Shown in pieces: positions 16,886 through 27,025 of a stretch of DNA of 64,000 nt. Position 1 is the first letter of the stretch. The number at the start of each line of letters is the position of its first letter. The notes under the pieces are model-generated. The model was not told the origin of the DNA. It did not search any database and worked only from the letters and a program-made list of their open reading frames with translations. The position numbers and the translations under genes were made by a program. Origin of the DNA: Janthinobacterium sp. (lineage in GTDB: Bacteria; Pseudomonadota; Gammaproteobacteria; Burkholderiales; Burkholderiaceae_D); the NCBI RefSeq assembly GCF_009923995.1, contig NZ_RFSK01000012.1:1-64000 (forward strand), given 5' to 3'.

Positions 16886-17467
16886 TCAAGCCGTTTCCAC
16901 GCCGATGTGGTACAGCGCCCATGGGCAGCTGGCGAACCGTTCGGCCAGGGGCAGGGCCACGGCGGCGGCCATGCGGTCCGCATCGTAGATCGCCCATAGC
17001 GGCCCCAGGCCACCGAGCGCCATCGGCTGGCCGTCGAGGTGGGTGGCGACAATGACATGTTGCGCGCGCGCCTGTGCCACGGTCAGCGCCGCCGCATAGC
17101 CGTCCACGGCGCGCAGCAGCAGGCGCGTCGCCCCATCCTCCGGCGCGCCGGCCGCCTTCAGCACGTCTTCCAGCAACGGCCCGCGCAGCGCATGCGCCTT
17201 GCCGTCATATTCCAGGGTGGGCCGGATGGTGCGCGCCGGCAAGGCCGTCAGTGCCGCGAAGTCGAACGCCCGCGCCCGCTCAAAGCTGACCTTTTGCTTG
17301 TGCATCATCTGGTCGCGCACGGCATCGAATGGACCACGGTTGGGCTTGGCGATGCTGCCCGTGACGGTCAGCAGGGCCGGCCCGCGCAGGGCCGCCGGCG
17401 CCGCGCGGGCGATGGCCGGCAGCGTGGCCGCCGTCGCGGCAGCGGCAAGAAACTGGCGTTTGTGCAT
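16886..17467 (-). CDS. Periplasmic molybdopterin-dependent oxidoreductase-like protein
   Basis: Protein of 193 residues with a short basic leader and Ala-rich signal (MHKRQFLAAAATAATLP, cut near AARA-AP). The mature part resembles the small sulfite-oxidase-type molybdopterin domain: LTVTGSI near residue 33, a LRGPLLEDVLKAAG segment near 117 and VATHLDGQPMALGGLGPLW near 145. The only cysteine is near the C-terminus (FASCPW), so a Mo-ligating cysteine is not at a usual position and catalysis is uncertain. A good GGAG ribosome binding site precedes the ATG, and a PmrA-type box lies just upstream. Confidence 0.75.
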   Translation of the reverse strand: MHKRQFLAAAATAATLPAIARAAPAALRGPALLTVTGSIAKPNRGPFDAVRDQMMHKQKVSFERARAFDFAALTALPARTIRPTLEYDGKAHALRGPLLEDVLKAAGAPEDGATRLLLRAVDGYAAALTVAQARAQHVIVATHLDGQPMALGGLGPLWAIYDADRMAAAVALPLAERFASCPWALYHIGVETA

Positions 17468-17502
17468 GCACTTCTCCTCGTCGGCTGACTAGCCTTAATT
17501 CT

Positions 17503-17519
17503 CTTAAGTCTATCTTAAG
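17503..17519. promoter_or_regulatory. PmrA/QseB-type response regulator box
   Basis: Two CTTAAG hexamers separated by exactly 5 bases (CTTAAG-TCTAT-CTTAAG), an 11-bp periodic direct repeat. This matches the known PmrA/BasR consensus YTTAAK-N5-YTTAAK. It lies 36 bases upstream of the molybdopterin-domain gene (minus strand) and about 175 bases before the outer-membrane gene. A partial third half-site, CTTAAT, is at 17494-17499. Confidence 0.65.
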
Positions 17520-17692
17520 TTCGCTCAACAGGGCGCATCTTGTTGTTATTGTCAGTTTGGAATGTCGGCTTACATCTTGTCACAGTTCTTACGGAATGGA
17601 GAAAGACGTAGCTTTTTGTGGCTGTTATTGTGTAGTCATCGCACTTCGCTGAACTGCGAATCACGGCACTTCAACTAATTGAAAGAGAGAAC

Positions 17693-18274
17693 ATGATGAA
17701 AAAGAAAATCCTGTTTGCAATGATCGCTTCCGTTACCGCATTGACCGGCATGAGCGCCGCGCACGCTGAAGGCGCCTACGTGGGTGCCGGCATCACCGGC
17801 AACCGCTACAATTTTGATGTTCCTGGCGCCACCAGCGCCGATAACCACAGCGGCTACAAGGCTGGCGGCAAGGTGTTCGCCGGCTATGACTTCGACAAGA
17901 CCTGGGCAGTCGAGGGCGGCTACGCCGATTTCGGCAGCAAGGATTACAGCTATGTCACCGGGGCCGGCAACGGTTCCGTGAAAAGCGATTCGCACGGCTA
18001 CTATCTGGCCGGCAAGGCCACGATGCCCGTGACCGACAAGGTGGGTGTGTTCGGCAAGCTGGGCGTGGCCCGCGTCGACAATAGCCTGAGCGGCACTGGC
18101 CTGTCGACCGGCGTGACGGGCGAGAACAAGACGGGCGTGTACGCCTCCCTCGGCGCCCAGTACGCGATCAACGAGAAAGTCTCGCTGACGGCGGAAGTGG
18201 AACACTTCGGCAAGAGCGCCGACCAGGGCCACAAGGCGACCGGCATCGCGCTGGGCGCGCGCTACAACTTCTAA
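17693..18274 (+). CDS. OmpA-like/opacity-type outer membrane beta-barrel protein
   Basis: Outer-membrane protein of 193 residues. It has a signal peptide (MMKKKILFAMIASVTALTG, cut at AHA-EG near residue 25), then alternating beta strands with YVGAGITGNRY, KVFAGYDFDKTWAVEGGYADFG and VGVFGKLGVAR. It ends in Phe (ALGARYNF), the usual outer-membrane sorting signal. Likely an eight-stranded barrel with no periplasmic OmpA domain. Ligand or function is unknown. An AGAGAG ribosome binding site precedes two adjacent ATG codons. Confidence 0.87.
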   Translation: MMKKKILFAMIASVTALTGMSAAHAEGAYVGAGITGNRYNFDVPGATSADNHSGYKAGGKVFAGYDFDKTWAVEGGYADFGSKDYSYVTGAGNGSVKSDSHGYYLAGKATMPVTDKVGVFGKLGVARVDNSLSGTGLSTGVTGENKTGVYASLGAQYAINEKVSLTAEVEHFGKSADQGHKATGIALGARYNF

Positions 18275-18280
18275 AAACCT

Positions 18281-18384
18281 ACTGCCCGGCATGCTTTGCG
18301 GCCTCCGATGCTCACTATGCTATGGCACAGCTCCGCTTCTCAGGCAAATGGGGGCGCCGAGCCGCGTTGCCGCTCGCTACGGTT
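18281..18384. repeat. Intergenic repeat family B, copy 2
   Basis: Starts CTACTGC, then GCTTTGCGGCCT, CGATGCTCAC, CGCTTCT and ends GCTCGCTACG. It aligns well with 46278-46371 in the same order and spacing for the first 70 bases, and less well with 16765-16866. It directly follows the outer-membrane protein gene. Confidence 0.65.
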
Positions 18385-18405
18385 TTAAAAACCGGAAGTA
18401 TGCTG

Positions 18406-18442
18406 AAAAAAAAGGCAGTCACCGCGAGGTGACTGCCTTTTT
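18406..18442. terminator. Bidirectional intrinsic terminator
   Basis: Perfect 10-bp stem GGCAGTCACC/GGTGACTGCC with GCGA loop (18414-18437), flanked by A8 on the left and T5 on the right. It can stop transcription from the outer-membrane gene (plus) and from ettA (minus). Confidence 0.9.
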
Positions 18443-18459
18443 GCATTGCCGGACCTATA

Positions 18460-20127
<1,668 letters not shown>

Positions 20128-20221
20128 TAGAAATCTCGGGTGATATACAAAGACGGACAGGATACGGTAAACGCCCGCTTCCGGCCAGCGCTGCGCGCTG
20201 CCGGGCCGGGCAAAGAGGCGA

Positions 20222-21106
20222 TTACGCCGCCAGGCGGGCGCGGCGGCCGTTCCACAGCCCTTCGGCCGCATACAGGGCCAGCGCCGTCCAGATGACGAGG
20301 AAGCCCAGCATGCGCTCGGGCGTGAACGATTCGTGGAAGACCCACACGCCGATCAGCAGCTGGCCCGTGGGGGCGATGTATTGCAGCAGGCCCAGCACGG
20401 CCAGCGGCAGGCGCCGCGCGCCGGCGGCGAACAGCAGCAGGGGAATGGCCGTGATGGGACCGGACGCCAGCAGCAGGGCGCGCGTGGCGGTGGAGTCCGT
20501 ATTGACGAAACCGCTCTGGCCCTGCCAGCCCAGCCACAGCATGTAGGCCAGCGCCAGGGGGAACAGGATCAGGGTTTCAAACGACAGGCCTTCCAGCGCG
20601 CCCAGCGCGGCCGTCTTGCGCAGCAGGCCATAGCCGCCGAAGGTGGCCGCCAGCAGCAGGGCGATCCAGGGCACCTGCCCCGCCTGCCAGGTGAGCCAGG
20701 CCACGCCGCAGGCGGCCAGGGCGATGGCCAGCCACTGCAGGCGGCGCAGGCGCTCGTGCAGCAGCAAAAAGCCCAGCATGACGTTGATCAGGGGCGTGAT
20801 GAAGTAGCCGAGGCTGGCGTCGACCACGTGGCCATTGTTGACGGCCCAGATATAGATGAACCAGTTGGCGGAGAGCAGAAATGCGCTGGCAACGAAGCTG
20901 GCCACCACTTTCGGCTGGCTCCTCAGGCTGCCCAGCCAGCTCCACTGGCGGCGCACGGTGAGCACGATACCCAGGAACAACAGCGACCAGACCATGCGGT
21001 GGGCCAGGATTTCCTGCGGTGCAATCTCGCCGATGGCATGGAAATACAGGGGAAACAGGCCCCAGCACAGGAAGGCGAGGGAGGCGTACAACATGCCTGG
21101 ATTCAT
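20222..21106 (-). CDS. rarD: EamA-family transporter RarD
   Basis: Inner-membrane protein of 294 residues with ten predicted helices and two EamA repeats. The start MNPGMLYASLAFLCWGLFPLYF and IAPQEILAHRMVWSLLF near residue 30 are typical of RarD (once named for chloramphenicol sensitivity in Pseudomonas). The transported compound is not established. It is codirectional with and upstream of ettA, 94 bases away, and divergent from kup. Confidence 0.9.
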   Translation of the reverse strand: MNPGMLYASLAFLCWGLFPLYFHAIGEIAPQEILAHRMVWSLLFLGIVLTVRRQWSWLGSLRSQPKVVASFVASAFLLSANWFIYIWAVNNGHVVDASLGYFITPLINVMLGFLLLHERLRRLQWLAIALAACGVAWLTWQAGQVPWIALLLAATFGGYGLLRKTAALGALEGLSFETLILFPLALAYMLWLGWQGQSGFVNTDSTATRALLLASGPITAIPLLLFAAGARRLPLAVLGLLQYIAPTGQLLIGVWVFHESFTPERMLGFLVIWTALALYAAEGLWNGRRARLAA

Positions 21107-21343
21107 GATGGCGTTCGCTCCGGAGTAGACAGTCTGTCATTATCGCTGAAAACACACGGGGCTGCCCGGCGCCGCTGGCGAGGCGTAGAATGGCAACAAA
21201 TCAACGGCCGCACGCGCGCGCAAGCGGGCGCCGCGGCATAAAACAACGACCTTGGGGCAGCCCGGAACCATGCAAAAATACTCTTGCTATTTGCTAATAC
21301 CTATCATATTGTGCGATGCAACAAAACAAAAACGGGTGCAATC

Positions 21344-23221
21344 TTGACGTCGGAACACAAAAAAAGCAGCCTGGTCGGCTTGACACTGGCTGCTGTGGGC
21401 ATCGTCTATGGCGATATCGGCACCAGTCCCCTGTACACCCTGAAAACGGTCTTCGACCCGACCCACGGCCTGTCCGTCACGCATAACAACCTGCTGGGCA
21501 TCGTCTCGCTGATCTTCTGGGGCCTGACCCTGATCGTTTCCCTCAAGTATGTGACCCTGGTGCTGCGCGCCGACAACCGCGGCGAGGGCGGCATCATGGC
21601 CCTGATGGCGCTGGTGCTGTCGTCCGTCAGCAAGTCGTCGCGCTGGCACGTGCCGCTGATGGTGATCGGCGTCTTCGGCGCCACCCTGTTCTATGGCGAC
21701 AGCGTGATCACGCCGGCCATTTCCGTGCTGTCGGCCATCGAGGGCCTGGAAGTGGCCACGCCCGCCTTCAGCCCCTACGTCGTGTGGCTGACGATCGCCG
21801 TGCTGGTGGGGCTGTATTCCGTGCAGTCGCACGGCACGGCCGGCATCGGCCGCTTCTTCGCCCCCATCATGCTGATCTGGTTTGTCGCGCTGGCCTGCAT
21901 GGGCGTGGTCAACATCATCAAGTCGCCGGCCATCCTGGCCGCCGTCAATCCCCTGCACGCGGTGGCTTTCCTGCTGGAAAATGGCCGCATCGCCTTCCTG
22001 TCGCTGGGCGCCGTGGTGCTGGCGCTGACGGGCGCCGAGGCGTTGTACGCCGACATGGGCCACTTCGGCAAGAAGCCCATCCGCATGGCCTGGTTCCTGA
22101 TCGCCTTTCCCGCGCTGGCCTTGAATTACCTGGGCCAGGGCGGCCTGCTGCTGGCGCATCCGGAAGCCATTTCCAATCCGTTCTACCAGCAGCTGGGCGC
22201 CTGGAGCGTGTATCCGCTGGTGATCCTGTCGACGATGGCCACCGTGATCGCCTCGCAGGCGACCATTTCCGGCACCTTCTCGATGACCAAGCAAGCCATC
22301 GCGCTGGGCTTCCTGCCGCGCATGCGCGTGCGCCACACGTCGGAAAGCGAAATCGGCCAGATCTACATTCCCGCCGTCAACTGGCTGCAGCTGGCCGTCG
22401 TGCTGATGGCCGTCGTCGGCTTCGGTTCCTCGGAAAAGCTGGCCGCCGCCTACGGCATCGCCGTCACGGCCACCATGCTGGCCACCACCATCCTCACCTT
22501 CTTCGTCATCCGCTACCGCTGGAAGATGAATTTGCTGCTGTGCTGGGCCGCCACGGGCTTCTTCCTGATCATCGACGTCAACCTGTTCTCGGCCAGCGCC
22601 CTGAAACTGTTCCACGGCGGCTGGTTCCCGCTGCTGCTGGGCGCCATCCTGTTCATCGTCATGCTGACCTGGAAACGGGGCCGCCAGCTGGTGTTCCAGA
22701 ACCTGGAAAAGCATGCGATCCCGCTCGACGACTTCCTCTCGTCGCTGTTCATCGCGCCGCCGATGCGCGTGCCCGGCACGGCCATCTTCCTGCGCGGCGA
22801 AACGGATGGCGTGCCGCATGCGCTGCTGCATAACTTGCTGCACAACAAGGTGTTGCATGAAAGAGTCATTTTCCTCACCGTCTACATGCATGAAGAACCA
22901 TGGGTGGCGCCGTCCGAGCGCGTGCGCGTGGTGGACCTGGGCCACCAGTGCTATCAGGTCAATGTGCACTACGGCTTCAAGGACGAACCCGACATTCCGG
23001 ATGCGCTGGCGCAATGCGCGCAGCAGGGACTGGACTTCGAGATGATGGAAACGTCGTTCTTCATCGCCCGCCAGACCATCATTTCGACGCCGGGCGCCGG
23101 CATGATGCCGTGGCGCGAACACCTGTTCGTCACCATGTCGCGCAATGCGCGCACGGCGGCCGACTATTATCAGATCCCCAGCAACCGGGTCATCGAACTG
23201 GGCACGCAGGTGGAAATCTGA
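21344..23221 (+). CDS. kup: Low-affinity potassium uptake protein Kup
   Basis: Proton-coupled potassium importer of the KUP/HAK/KT family. I prefer a TTG start at 21344 (625 residues; E. coli Kup is 622), because homology-like sequence begins there (TSEHKKSSLVGLTLAAVGIVYGDIGTSPLY). The frame can extend to a TTG at 21284. Neither start has a strong ribosome binding site. Twelve membrane helices fill the first 440 residues, followed by a cytoplasmic domain. The motif GDIGTSPLY is intact. Confidence 0.92.
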   Translation: MTSEHKKSSLVGLTLAAVGIVYGDIGTSPLYTLKTVFDPTHGLSVTHNNLLGIVSLIFWGLTLIVSLKYVTLVLRADNRGEGGIMALMALVLSSVSKSSRWHVPLMVIGVFGATLFYGDSVITPAISVLSAIEGLEVATPAFSPYVVWLTIAVLVGLYSVQSHGTAGIGRFFAPIMLIWFVALACMGVVNIIKSPAILAAVNPLHAVAFLLENGRIAFLSLGAVVLALTGAEALYADMGHFGKKPIRMAWFLIAFPALALNYLGQGGLLLAHPEAISNPFYQQLGAWSVYPLVILSTMATVIASQATISGTFSMTKQAIALGFLPRMRVRHTSESEIGQIYIPAVNWLQLAVVLMAVVGFGSSEKLAAAYGIAVTATMLATTILTFFVIRYRWKMNLLLCWAATGFFLIIDVNLFSASALKLFHGGWFPLLLGAILFIVMLTWKRGRQLVFQNLEKHAIPLDDFLSSLFIAPPMRVPGTAIFLRGETDGVPHALLHNLLHNKVLHERVIFLTVYMHEEPWVAPSERVRVVDLGHQCYQVNVHYGFKDEPDIPDALAQCAQQGLDFEMMETSFFIARQTIISTPGAGMMPWREHLFVTMSRNARTAADYYQIPSNRVIELGTQVEI

Positions 23222-23390
23222 GCGGCGGGGCGCGGCGAAATGGTTGTTTTGTCAATGTTGTATTGATACACCATTTACCGCCGTGCTTACGTCTGCTTAC
23301 AAATGGGCTGCGCGACTCCTGTTAAACTCCAGCCCGTACCGGTCCGCACCGTACGGGCCCCAGTCACACTCCAATATTTAAAGGGAAACC

Positions 23391-23852
23391 ATGAAATCGG
23401 TATTTCAATTGATCGCCACGCTCGCCTGCGCCGTGGCACTGACCGCCTGCGGCGCCGCCGCAAACACCGAGAAGCCGGTCGTGCTCGATCCGAATACGCA
23501 GGTGAAGGAACTGACCATTACCGATACCGTAGTCGGTACCGGCGTGGCAGCGGCGGCGGGAGATACCCTGACGGTGACGTACACGGGCTGGCTGTATGAC
23601 GCGAGCAAGCCGGGCAACAAGGGCACGCAGTTCGATGCGACCGCGGCGAACGTCGGCTTCACTTTCCCGCTGGGCATCGGCCGCGTCATCCTGGGCTGGG
23701 ACCGCGGCCTGGTCGGCATGCAGGTTGGCGGCACGCGCACGCTGGCCATTCCCTATGACCTCGGCTATGGCACGGCGGGCAGCCTGCCGAAGATTCCCGG
23801 CTACGCCGGCTTGCTGTTCGAGGTCAAGCTGATCGGCGTGACGAAAAAGTAA
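23391..23852 (+). CDS. FKBP-type peptidyl-prolyl isomerase, putative lipoprotein
   Basis: Secreted prolyl isomerase of 153 residues. The N-terminus is a lipoprotein signal with lipobox LTAC at residues 18-21, so it is probably membrane-anchored. The FKBP domain is clear: DTLTVTYTGWLYD near residue 60, TFPLGIGRVILGWDRGLVGMQVGGTRTLAIP and the end YAGLLFEVKLIGV. An AAGGGA ribosome binding site precedes the ATG. It stands alone between kup and a terminator. Confidence 0.92.
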   Translation: MKSVFQLIATLACAVALTACGAAANTEKPVVLDPNTQVKELTITDTVVGTGVAAAAGDTLTVTYTGWLYDASKPGNKGTQFDATAANVGFTFPLGIGRVILGWDRGLVGMQVGGTRTLAIPYDLGYGTAGSLPKIPGYAGLLFEVKLIGVTKK

Positions 23853-23873
23853 GCGCGCAAGGCGGCTGACGAA

Positions 23874-23901
23874 AGGGCGATTCCACGGAATCGCCCTTTT
23901 T
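23874..23901 (+). terminator. Intrinsic terminator of FKBP gene
   Basis: Perfect 11-bp stem AGGGCGATTCC/GGAATCGCCCT with a 2-base centre, followed by a T-run, 21 bases after the FKBP stop codon. Confidence 0.88.
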
Positions 23902-23926
23902 GCTTTGGGGCGACCGGGTTGCCCCT

Positions 23927-24598
23927 TCAGGCCGGCGCCAGTTCCTGGAAGTAATACGTCGCGCCGCCCAGGTCGGCCGGCGCGTCATATTGCAGTACCT
24001 GCGTGCGGCGCAGCGCCACGGGCGTGCTGAAGGCGGGGCCATCGTAGACGAAGGTGTGGAACTCGCCATTTTCGCCGCAGGCGTCGACGCCGGGCGGCAG
24101 GTCGGCGAGGAAGGCGGCGTCGAACTCGCGCCCGCAGAATTCACGCGGCAGGTGCCGGCCATTGATGCACACGACGATGGCCTTGAAGCCGGCGGCGAGA
24201 AATTCGTCCACCAGCGCGCGCCGCTCCCCGCCCCACAGGGGCAAATGGGCCGTCAGGCCGGCGATGCCGCAGACTTTTTCTTCCCAGTCGCGGTGCGGCT
24301 GCAGGTCGATGTCGCCAAAGATGGCGTGGCCTATGCCCTCGGCCTTCGCGGCGCGCAAGGTGGCGATGAATTGCTCCTCGTAGCTGGCCCAGCTGGCGTG
24401 ATAGCGCTGCAGGCGCGCACCCAGGCTGGCGGCCTGCGCTTCGAGCAAGGCCGGCGGCACGCCGTGCGAGCGCGACTTGCGGCCGTCTTCATCCATGGCC
24501 GTGACCAGCAGCGGCACGGCCATGCCGGCGTTGCGCGCGCGCCACAGGGCCAGGCAGGAATCCTTGCCGCCGCTCCAGGAAATCAGGGCCGTCGTCAT
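23927..24598 (-). CDS. Dph6-related ATP pyrophosphatase
   Basis: Adenine-nucleotide alpha-hydrolase of 223 residues. The PP-loop SGGKDS at residues 9-14 is followed by the conserved histidine-containing GVPP region near 45. A C-terminal domain holds GEFDAAFLADLPPGVDACGENGEFHTF-type sequence (CGENGE is the family hallmark). Eukaryotic Dph6 amidates diphthine. Bacteria lack diphthamide, so the reaction here is unknown. Its ATG overlaps the stop of the upstream ElaA-like gene (ATGA), indicating coupled translation. Confidence 0.85.
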   Translation of the reverse strand: MTTALISWSGGKDSCLALWRARNAGMAVPLLVTAMDEDGRKSRSHGVPPALLEAQAASLGARLQRYHASWASYEEQFIATLRAAKAEGIGHAIFGDIDLQPHRDWEEKVCGIAGLTAHLPLWGGERRALVDEFLAAGFKAIVVCINGRHLPREFCGREFDAAFLADLPPGVDACGENGEFHTFVYDGPAFSTPVALRRTQVLQYDAPADLGGATYYFQELAPA

Positions 24599-25065
24599 GC
24601 GGGTGTCTCCACCGCGCGCAGCATGTCGACGTGCTGTATGCCGTCTTCATCGTAGGGCGCACTGACGGTGACGAAGCCGAAGGACTGGTAGAAGCGCTCC
24701 AGATACTGCTGCGCGCCGATGCGGATGGCGTGGCCCGGGTGCTGGCGTTCCGCGCGGGCGATGCCTTCAAGCAGCAACTGCTTGCCGGCGCCCGTGCTGC
24801 GCGCCTCGGGCGCCGTCACCACGCGGCCCAGCGACATTTCCACATACTTGGCGCCCGGCGCCAGCACGCGCAAGTAGGCCGCCAGCCGACGCTGGCCGCC
24901 GGCCGTTTGCCAGCCCAGCAAGTGCATGGCGTGCTGGTCGTGTCCGTCCAGGTCGGGATACAGGCATTGCTGCTCCAGCACGAAGACGCGCTGGCGCAAG
25001 GCCAGCACCTGGTACAAGTCGTGGGGACCGAGTTCGTCGAACGTGTTCCATTGCCAGCTGATCAT
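24595..25065 (-). CDS. elaA: ElaA-like GNAT acetyltransferase
   Basis: Predicted N-acetyltransferase of 156 residues, beginning MISWQWNTFDEL. The ElaA pattern is clear: LYQVLALRQRVFVLEQQCLYPDLDGHD, then the acetyl-CoA region LGRVVTAPEARSTGAGKQLL (GNAT motif A) and the end QQYLERFYQSFGF. The open frame extends to 25137, but the added N-terminus is not family-like. Target is unknown. It forms a two-gene unit with the Dph6-related gene. Confidence 0.88.
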   Translation of the reverse strand: MISWQWNTFDELGPHDLYQVLALRQRVFVLEQQCLYPDLDGHDQHAMHLLGWQTAGGQRRLAAYLRVLAPGAKYVEMSLGRVVTAPEARSTGAGKQLLLEGIARAERQHPGHAIRIGAQQYLERFYQSFGFVTVSAPYDEDGIQHVDMLRAVETPA

Positions 25066-25105
25066 GGGGCATCCTTGATTGAGAGTGGCCGTGATTTTAC
25101 CGGCT

Positions 25106-26014
25106 TCACGCCGCCGGCGTGGGATAGCGCCGCGCATACCACTGCTTCAGGTGCTCGATGCAGCGCGTCACGCGGGGCGCCACCAGCTGGCGCGACGGGT
25201 AGATGGCAAACAGCGCCAGGCTGGGGCGCCCGACGTCGGGGAACAGCTCGACCAGGGCGCCGCTGGCCAGTTCTTCGCGGCAGACGAAGGTGGGCAGGAT
25301 GCCGATGCCCAGTCCCCGCAGGATCAGGCTGCGCATGAACAGCGTGTTGTTGGTGCGTACCCAGTTCGGCACTTCGATGTCGCTGTACGGCCCCGCATGG
25401 CGCAGCGGCCAGCGGCTGCCGAACAGGGCGTGGCTGTAGATGAAGCAGCGCTGGCGCGTCAGGTCCATGGGATCCTGCAGGGGGCCGTGGCGCTCCAGGT
25501 AGGCGGGCGCGCAGCAGATGTGCAGGCGGTAGTCGTGGATATGCCGTGCCACGTAGCTCGAATCCGTGAGCGCCGTCGTCACGCGGAAACCCAGGTCGTA
25601 GTTGGCGGCCGCCAGGTCCACATATTCATCCTTCAGGTCGACGTCCAGGCGCAGCGCGGGCCAGTCGGCCATGAAGTCGGCCAGGCCCTCGGCCAGCTCG
25701 CCCACGCCCAGAGACAAGGGCGCGTTGATGCGCAGGCGGCCCGTCACGTGGGCCGTGGAATGGGCCACCATGTCCTCGGCCTGCGCCAGCTCGTCGAGCA
25801 GCTTGCGGCAGTGCTCGAGGTAGGCGGCGCCCGTTTCCGTCAGGGCCAGCTGGCGCGTGGTGCGTGTCATCAGGCGCCCGCCCAGCTCCTGCTCCAGCTG
25901 GCCGACGCGCCGGCTCACGTAGGACGCCGACAGGTCCAGTTCATCGGCCGCGCGGCGAAAGCTGCCCAGCTCGGCCACACGGCGAAACAGCTGCATCGCC
26001 TGCAATTTATCCAT
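25106..26014 (-). CDS. LysR family transcriptional regulator
   Basis: Regulator of 302 residues with an N-terminal winged helix-turn-helix (LFRRVAELGSFRRAADELDLSASYVSRRVGQLE, residues 8-40) and a C-terminal type II periplasmic-binding-like effector domain. It belongs to the group with strong similarity to CrgA/DmlR-type regulators. It is divergent from the DJ-1 family gene across 107 bases, the usual arrangement for a LysR regulator and its target. Confidence 0.9.
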   Translation of the reverse strand: MDKLQAMQLFRRVAELGSFRRAADELDLSASYVSRRVGQLEQELGGRLMTRTTRQLALTETGAAYLEHCRKLLDELAQAEDMVAHSTAHVTGRLRINAPLSLGVGELAEGLADFMADWPALRLDVDLKDEYVDLAAANYDLGFRVTTALTDSSYVARHIHDYRLHICCAPAYLERHGPLQDPMDLTRQRCFIYSHALFGSRWPLRHAGPYSDIEVPNWVRTNNTLFMRSLILRGLGIGILPTFVCREELASGALVELFPDVGRPSLALFAIYPSRQLVAPRVTRCIEHLKQWYARRYPTPAA

Positions 26015-26023
26015 CGCGTTCCC

Positions 26024-26085
26024 ATTCGGTCGTATTCGGCATTAGTCAGCTGCATTATTCATCATTTTTCTGTATTTTGATTCGG
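26024..26085. promoter_or_regulatory. LysR/DJ-1 intergenic ATTCGG repeats
   Basis: The hexamer ATTCGG occurs at 26024-26029, 26034-26039 (10 bp apart, one helical turn) and 26080-26085, between the divergent LysR gene and DJ-1 family gene. It could form part of the LysR operator. No perfect T-N11-A palindrome was found. Confidence 0.3.
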
Positions 26086-26121
26086 AATATGCTGGTGTCC
26101 TCTCCACAGAAAGGCCACACC

Positions 26122-26955
26122 ATGAAAAAATTACTTCTCAGCAGCCTGCTGCTGGCCGCCTTTTCCACCGCCCAGGCGGCCGACGTCCTTGTCGTGCTGT
26201 CCGACGCCAAGCACCTCGACCTGCGCGACGGCAAGGTCTTCCCGACAGGGTTTTATCTGAATGAACTGATGCAGCCCGTGAAGCAGCTGCTCGACGCGGG
26301 CCACACGGTGACGTTTGCCACGCCGCAGGGCCAGGCGCCGACCCTGGATGCCAGCTCGGATACGGACGCCTATTTTGGCGGCGACGCGGCCGCGCACGCG
26401 TTGCACAAGGCCTTGCTGGAGCGGCTGGCGCTGACGGTGCCGGGCCGCTCGCCCGTGATCAGCCTGAAACGGGTGGAACAGATCGGCTATGGCCACTACG
26501 CGGCCGTGCTGGTGCCGGGCGGCCACGCGCCCATGCAGGATCTGTTGAAGGATGCCAGCCTGGGCGCGCTGCTGCGCCAGTTCCACGCGGACGGCAAGCC
26601 GACGGCGCTGCTGTGCCACGGTCCCATCGCCCTGTTGTCGGCGCTGCCGCAGGCGGGGGCATTTGCGGCCGCGCTGGAAGCGGGCAGCACGCCGGCGGCG
26701 CCGGCGGACTGGATTTACAGCGGCTACCGCATGACGGTGATCAGCAACGAGGAAGAGCAGGCGGCGCAGGGCGCGCTGAAGGGCGGGATGATGAAGTTCT
26801 ATCCTCAGTCGGGCTTGCAGGCGGCGGGTGCGCAGTATGTGCAGAACGAGGCGCCGTGGACGAGCAACGTGGTGGTCGACCGCGAACTGATCACGGGACA
26901 GAATCCCGCCTCGGCGCCGGCCCTGGCGCAACAGCTGCTGCGGGCGCTGCGTTAA
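26122..26955 (+). CDS. DJ-1/PfpI family protein with signal peptide
   Basis: Type 1 glutamine-amidotransferase-like protein of 277 residues. I chose the ATG at 26122 because it begins a signal peptide (MKKLLLSSLLLAAFSTAQA-A) and follows an AGAAAGG ribosome binding site. The nucleophile elbow LLCHGPIALL near residue 172 holds the catalytic Cys, and DAYFGGD and VPGGHAPMQDL are also family features. Related cytoplasmic proteins are Hsp31-type glyoxalases or chaperones. Export to the periplasm makes this one less usual. Likely controlled by the divergent LysR regulator. Confidence 0.85.
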   Translation: MKKLLLSSLLLAAFSTAQAADVLVVLSDAKHLDLRDGKVFPTGFYLNELMQPVKQLLDAGHTVTFATPQGQAPTLDASSDTDAYFGGDAAAHALHKALLERLALTVPGRSPVISLKRVEQIGYGHYAAVLVPGGHAPMQDLLKDASLGALLRQFHADGKPTALLCHGPIALLSALPQAGAFAAALEAGSTPAAPADWIYSGYRMTVISNEEEQAAQGALKGGMMKFYPQSGLQAAGAQYVQNEAPWTSNVVVDRELITGQNPASAPALAQQLLRALR

Positions 26956-26993
26956 AAAAATCCCCGGCGGCGCCAGGGGCGTGGCCGGGGATT
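26954..26993 (-). terminator. Intrinsic terminator of ohr
   Basis: Ten-base stem AATCCCCGGC/GCCGGGGATT (26959-26968, 26984-26993) with a 15-base loop. On the minus strand it is followed by a T7 tract, so it should terminate ohr. Its left edge touches the stop codon of the DJ-1 gene. Confidence 0.75.
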
Positions 26994-27025
26994 CCAACGC
27001 GCGCGGTGCCGCGTCGTCTATGCCA

